From Candidatus Curtissbacteria bacterium RIFCSPLOWO2_01_FULL_37_9 (GTDB lineage: Bacteria; Patescibacteriota; Microgenomatia; Curtissbacterales; GWA2-41-24): DNA of 8,911 nt. The position numbers and the translations under genes were made by a program. Below, piece by piece: positions 6,352 through 8,911 of the stretch. The stretch is taken from NCBI GenBank assembly GCA_001776425.1, contig MFBN01000034.1, positions 1 through 8,911 of the forward strand. Reading direction: 5' to 3'. The notes beneath the pieces were generated by a model that was given only the letters and a program-made list of their open reading frames with translations, was not told where the DNA came from and did not search any database. Each line of letters begins with the position of its first letter. The first letter of the stretch is position 1.

Positions 6352-7542
6352 ATGAAGATCCTCATGATCACCCCCTATTTACCCTATCCTTTGGTTTCCG
6401 GCGGGCAGATTAGAACATATAATCTTTTAAAAAATTTAGCTCCAAAACATCAGATTACTTTAGCATCATTTATTCGCGACAGTGACGAAACTCAATACCT
6501 TAAAGACTTAAAGCCGTTTTGCAAAAAGATAATCATTTTACAAAGGCGTAGAGCATTTTCACCGTTAAATATTTTCCTTGCTGCAATTACACCTTACCCG
6601 TTTTTAGTAAGTATTTATTTCGATTTAGGTGTTAAAGACCAGATTCGCAAAGAACTAAGAAGGGAAAAATATGACCTGATTCATGCCGAAACATTTTATG
6701 TGATGCCTAATATACCTCAAACCGAAGTACCCATTTTTTTAGTGGAACAGGTTATTGAATATCTTGTATATCAAAGGTTTGTTGAAGGATTATCAATTTG
6801 GTTGATTCCATTAAAACTATTTCTTTTTATAGATGTTTTTAAAATTAAATGGTGGGAAAGGTATTACTGGAAAAAAGCGGCTAGATTAGCTGCTATGTCG
6901 AAAGAAGACAAGAATTTTATTAAGAGCTTGGAGCCTGATCTTAATATTGACGTGATCGCTAACGGAGTAGATATTGATTATTTTGCAAAGACACACAAGA
7001 AAAAAACTAAAAATCCGACAATCCTTTTCGTTGGGCAATTTAAATGGTTACCGAATAAGGATGCGACGAAGTTTTTAGTAAATGATATTTGGCCGCAAAT
7101 AAAAAGAAAAATCGTAGGTGCCAAATTATGGATAGTAGGTAGGAATCCACCGTCTGATATATTAAAATTCGCATCCCGAGATATTTTAGTTGATGGCAGT
7201 ATTGAAGATATACGTTTAGCATATGGTTCGAGTGACATTTTACTTGCTCCTATTAGAAACGGGCGTGGAACAAAATATAAAATCCTGGAAGCAATGGCGA
7301 CTAAAACGCCAATTGTCGGAACCAGATTATCAGTAGAGGGAATTAATCTAAATAACGGTAAAGAGGCTTTAATTGCAGAAAATGCAGCAGATTTATCCGC
7401 ACAAACTGTTAAGGTATTGAAAAATCCAAAACTTGGACAAGAATTAGCGCTTGCAGCATACAATTTAGTGAGGGATCAATATAGCTGGAAAAAAATTTCT
7501 GCAAAGCTTGATCATGTATATCAGCGGGTAGGTGCAAATTAA
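6352..7542 (+). CDS. GT4 glycosyltransferase of the exosortase-cluster (EpsH/STH1-like) type
   Basis: Retaining GT-B transferase, 396 aa, working on the cytoplasmic face. N-terminal MKILMITPYLPYPLVSGGQIRTYNLL (1-26) is the glycine-rich acceptor-domain start of this subgroup. The linker AAMSKEDKNFI (180-190) and VIANGVDIDYF (201-211) precede the donor domain ILFVGQFKWLPNKDA (224-238) and LWIVGRNP (259-266). The terminal motif APIRNGRGTKYKILEAMATKTPIVGT (299-324) keeps E313, but the first glutamate of the usual E-x7-E is replaced by R305. As known for the subfamily, the APxRxGxGTxxKILEAMA form replaces the YEGFG form of the other GT4 genes here. It starts 1 nt after the previous stop and ends in a TAATG overlap with the next gene, so all three are likely coupled. 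Sugar donor unknown. Confidence 0.92.
   Translation: MKILMITPYLPYPLVSGGQIRTYNLLKNLAPKHQITLASFIRDSDETQYLKDLKPFCKKIIILQRRRAFSPLNIFLAAITPYPFLVSIYFDLGVKDQIRKELRREKYDLIHAETFYVMPNIPQTEVPIFLVEQVIEYLVYQRFVEGLSIWLIPLKLFLFIDVFKIKWWERYYWKKAARLAAMSKEDKNFIKSLEPDLNIDVIANGVDIDYFAKTHKKKTKNPTILFVGQFKWLPNKDATKFLVNDIWPQIKRKIVGAKLWIVGRNPPSDILKFASRDILVDGSIEDIRLAYGSSDILLAPIRNGRGTKYKILEAMATKTPIVGTRLSVEGINLNNGKEALIAENAADLSAQTVKVLKNPKLGQELALAAYNLVRDQYSWKKISAKLDHVYQRVGAN
7530..7534 (+). promoter_or_regulatory. Ribosome binding site for the second GT2 gene
   Basis: AGGTG, matching the 3' part of the AGGAGGTG consensus, lies 7 nt before ATG 7542 and within the end of the preceding gene. Spacing is near optimal. Together with the TAATG overlap it supports the start at 7542. 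Confidence 0.45.
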
Positions 7543-8429
7543 TGGATCTTGCAATAGTCATTGTTTCTTATAATACAAAAGAGCTTTTAGCTGAATGTTT
7601 GCATACCTTACTTGTTGCCAGCCGCGGTATTAGATGCGAAATCAATGTTATTGATAATAATTCGTCAGATGGGACTGTAGATATGATTAAAACAAAATTT
7701 CCGCAAATTAATTTAATTGCCAATTTGGAAAATAAAGGTTTTTCCAAAGCTAACAATCAAATTCTTAAAAAGGTAAAAAGTAGGTATGCATTAATTCTTA
7801 ATCCAGATACTATCATGCCGCCGGACACTTTAAAGAAAATGATAAGTTATATGGATGCTAATTTGGATGTTGCAGTATCTACCTGCAGAGTAGAACTGCT
7901 AAATGGTGAGCTTGATAAAGACTGTCGGCGCCATTTTCCCTCACCATGGCGGGCATTTTGTCATTTTTCCAAACTTTCATTATTATTCAAAAATACTAGA
8001 ATTTTTGACAGTTATTATATGGGTTATATATCGGTCAAAAAAGAACACGAAATCGATTCATGTGTAGGGGCATTTATGATGTTAAGAGTAACCGCTCTTA
8101 AAAAAGTCGGCTATTTTGATGAAGACTTCTTTTTCTATGGAGAAGATTTGGATTTATGTTGGCGTTTTAAAGAAGCAGGTTACAAAATAATATACAACCC
8201 GGCTGTTAAAATAATTCATTACAAAGGAGCTGCTTCCGGTATGAAGTCAACTTCCAGCCATTTAACAAAAGTAGATTACAGGTCAAAGAAGCGGGCAGTA
8301 CAAGAATCAACAAGAGCGATGAAATTATTTTATAAAAAACATTATATGAACAAATACCCGTCAATCTTAACATGGTTTATTCTGATGACAATCAAAATAA
8401 CCGAGCAGATTCGACTTATGCGTATATGA
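7542..8429 (+). CDS. GT2 family glycosyltransferase, second paralog
   Basis: Inverting GT-A transferase of 295 aa. Visible motifs: MDLAIVIVSYNTKELL (1-16), INVIDNNSSDGT (34-45, D38), NKGFSKANNQ (64-73), the metal-binding NPD (87-89) in LILNPDTIMPP, IDSCVGAFMMLRV (171-183), and YGEDLDLCWRF (199-209) with the E201/D202 acid pair. NPD and ED occur at the same residue numbers as NSD and EE in the GT2 at 2415, and TKFPQ, NNQ and AGYK are shared, so the pair arose by duplication. The NPD and GEDxDLCWR forms are closer to the common rhamnosyltransferase-like pattern than those of the first copy. The basic C-terminus (about 240-295) contains one hydrophobic helix (273-285) that may hold it at the membrane. 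Its stop codon lies inside a near-repeat with downstream DNA. Donor sugar unknown. Confidence 0.93.
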   Translation: MDLAIVIVSYNTKELLAECLHTLLVASRGIRCEINVIDNNSSDGTVDMIKTKFPQINLIANLENKGFSKANNQILKKVKSRYALILNPDTIMPPDTLKKMISYMDANLDVAVSTCRVELLNGELDKDCRRHFPSPWRAFCHFSKLSLLFKNTRIFDSYYMGYISVKKEHEIDSCVGAFMMLRVTALKKVGYFDEDFFFYGEDLDLCWRFKEAGYKIIYNPAVKIIHYKGAASGMKSTSSHLTKVDYRSKKRAVQESTRAMKLFYKKHYMNKYPSILTWFILMTIKITEQIRLMRI

Positions 8430-8456
8430 ACATATTTATTAATGATTCGATTATGC
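8408..8456 (+). repeat. Imperfect direct repeat across the 3' end of the GT2 gene
   Basis: GATTCGACTTATGC (8408-8421, last codons of the gene) recurs as GATTCGATTATGC (8444-8456, after the stop) with a single-base deletion. The starts are 36 nt apart. It may be a small duplication or a decayed insertion footprint; no conserved partner elsewhere in the window was seen. Confidence 0.5.
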
Positions 8457-8518
8457 TTGAATTATATCAATGAATCGATTCATTAGAGATTAATATATCA
8501 ATTTAGATCCATCTATTG
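8430..8518 (+). other. Only sizeable intergenic gap, with a 16-bp palindrome
   Basis: This 89-nt AT-rich gap is the longest non-coding stretch in the window. It contains the perfect palindrome AATGAATCGATTCATT (8469-8484), a related AATGATTCGATT at 8441-8452, and the octamer ATATCAAT at 8464-8471 and 8495-8502. A symmetric operator site or a small hairpin are both possible. TTGAAT (8457-8462) resembles a -35 element, but no good -10 follows at the right spacing. No T-tract after the palindrome suggests it is not an intrinsic terminator. No Shine-Dalgarno precedes ATG 8519. Confidence 0.45.
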
Positions 8519-8911
8519 ATGAAAATAGGTATTGATGCAAGATTTGTAGGACCCGAAGGAACAGGGCTTGGTAAATATACCGAAAAGCTAATTGAAAATC
8601 TTGTAAAAATTGATAAAATAAATCAATATTCAATATTTCTACACAAGTCCAACTGGAATTATCTCAATTTAAAATCTAGGAATTTCTCCAAAATATTTAC
8701 TAATGTTCCTTGGTATTCTCTAGAAGAACAGACTAATTTACCAAAAATTTTCAATAGCCAAAATCTAGATTTATTGCACGTTCCTCATTTTAATGTACCT
8801 TTGTTTTATAGAAAGAAAATTATTGTGACTATCCATGATCTAATTCATCATGAATTTTCCCAAGAATCTTCTACAACAAAACCCCCCTTGATTTTTCGAG
8901 GCAAGAGATTT
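8519..8911 (+). CDS. GT4 family glycosyltransferase, 3'-truncated by window edge
   Basis: The frame is open from ATG 8519 to the last base, giving 131 residues of the N-terminal acceptor domain of a GT4 transferase. Landmarks are MKIGIDARFVGPEGTGLGKYTEKLI (1-25) with the glycine-rich loop, DLLHVPHFNVPL (84-95) and the conserved IIVTIHDLIHHEF (101-113). The matching elements in the gene at 632 are GSGVYSLELL, DIFFSMGHYGPRF and VITIHDLSYLHYP, so the two are paralogs. The donor domain and E-x7-E motif lie beyond the window. It follows the only real gap in the cluster and so may have its own promoter or begin a new transcription unit. Start choice rests on the conserved MKIGIDAR opening, as no Shine-Dalgarno is visible. 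Confidence 0.92.
   Translation, partial: MKIGIDARFVGPEGTGLGKYTEKLIENLVKIDKINQYSIFLHKSNWNYLNLKSRNFSKIFTNVPWYSLEEQTNLPKIFNSQNLDLLHVPHFNVPLFYRKKIIVTIHDLIHHEFSQESSTTKPPLIFRGKRF

Noticed and set aside
6978..7463. 161-residue open frame on the minus strand
   Set aside because: It is antisense to a well-conserved GT4 donor domain and its translation shows no recognisable motif; it is a by-product of codon bias.
3324..8429. Recoded UGA (Gly) as in Gracilibacteria or Absconditabacteria
   Set aside because: TGA ends four genes at positions that match family lengths, and no in-frame TGA occurs inside conserved domains.

Overview
The window is a dense, one-directional block of cell-surface polysaccharide genes on the + strand. 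It holds seven complete genes plus one gene cut by each edge. Eight of the nine act on sugars or glycans: four GT4 glycosyltransferases, two GT2 glycosyltransferases, one O-antigen polymerase/ligase-like membrane protein and one GT39/PMT-like membrane glycosyltransferase. The ninth is a left-handed beta-helix acyltransferase. Genes abut or overlap by a few bases (stop/start overlaps at 4890 and 7542, a 26-nt overlap at 3301), so most of the block is probably co-transcribed. The only gap of note is 8430-8518 (89 nt). No tRNA, rRNA, CRISPR array, transposase gene or convincing terminator was seen.

Organism: AT-rich DNA, standard genetic code (TGA is a real stop at 3326, 4893, 6350 and 8429), compact genes and many paralogous glycosyltransferases. 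Two palindromes of the CCTGCC...GGCAGG type are translated in frame as peptides such as LPAGRQ. From memory this fits a Candidate Phyla Radiation (Patescibacteria) genome, most likely Microgenomates-like. No marker gene is present to prove it, and UGA-as-Gly lineages (Gracilibacteria, Absconditabacteria) are excluded.

Layout: 1-606 GT4 (5' end missing); 632-1804 GT4 carrying an in-frame hairpin insertion; 1812-2408 hexapeptide acyltransferase; 2415-3326 GT2; 3301-4893 Wzy/WaaL-like membrane protein; 4890-6350 GT39-like membrane transferase; 6352-7542 GT4 of the exosortase-cluster type; 7542-8429 second GT2; 8519-8911 GT4 (3' end missing). Inferred joint role: the cytoplasmic GT2/GT4 enzymes build a lipid-linked oligosaccharide, the acyltransferase decorates it, and the two polytopic proteins act outside the membrane to polymerise or ligate the glycan and to transfer a sugar from a lipid carrier. 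No flippase or priming transferase lies in the window.

The most unusual content is a set of short repeats placed inside genes or at gene junctions. A 20-nt palindrome (two copies, 3258-3277 and 4854-4873) is fused into protein C-termini, and the second copy has a perfect 9-bp flanking direct repeat that looks like a target-site duplication. Two 7-bp-periodic repeat arrays also occur: one at 595-629 supplies a stop codon, the other at 1279-1349 expands a loop inside a glycosyltransferase.
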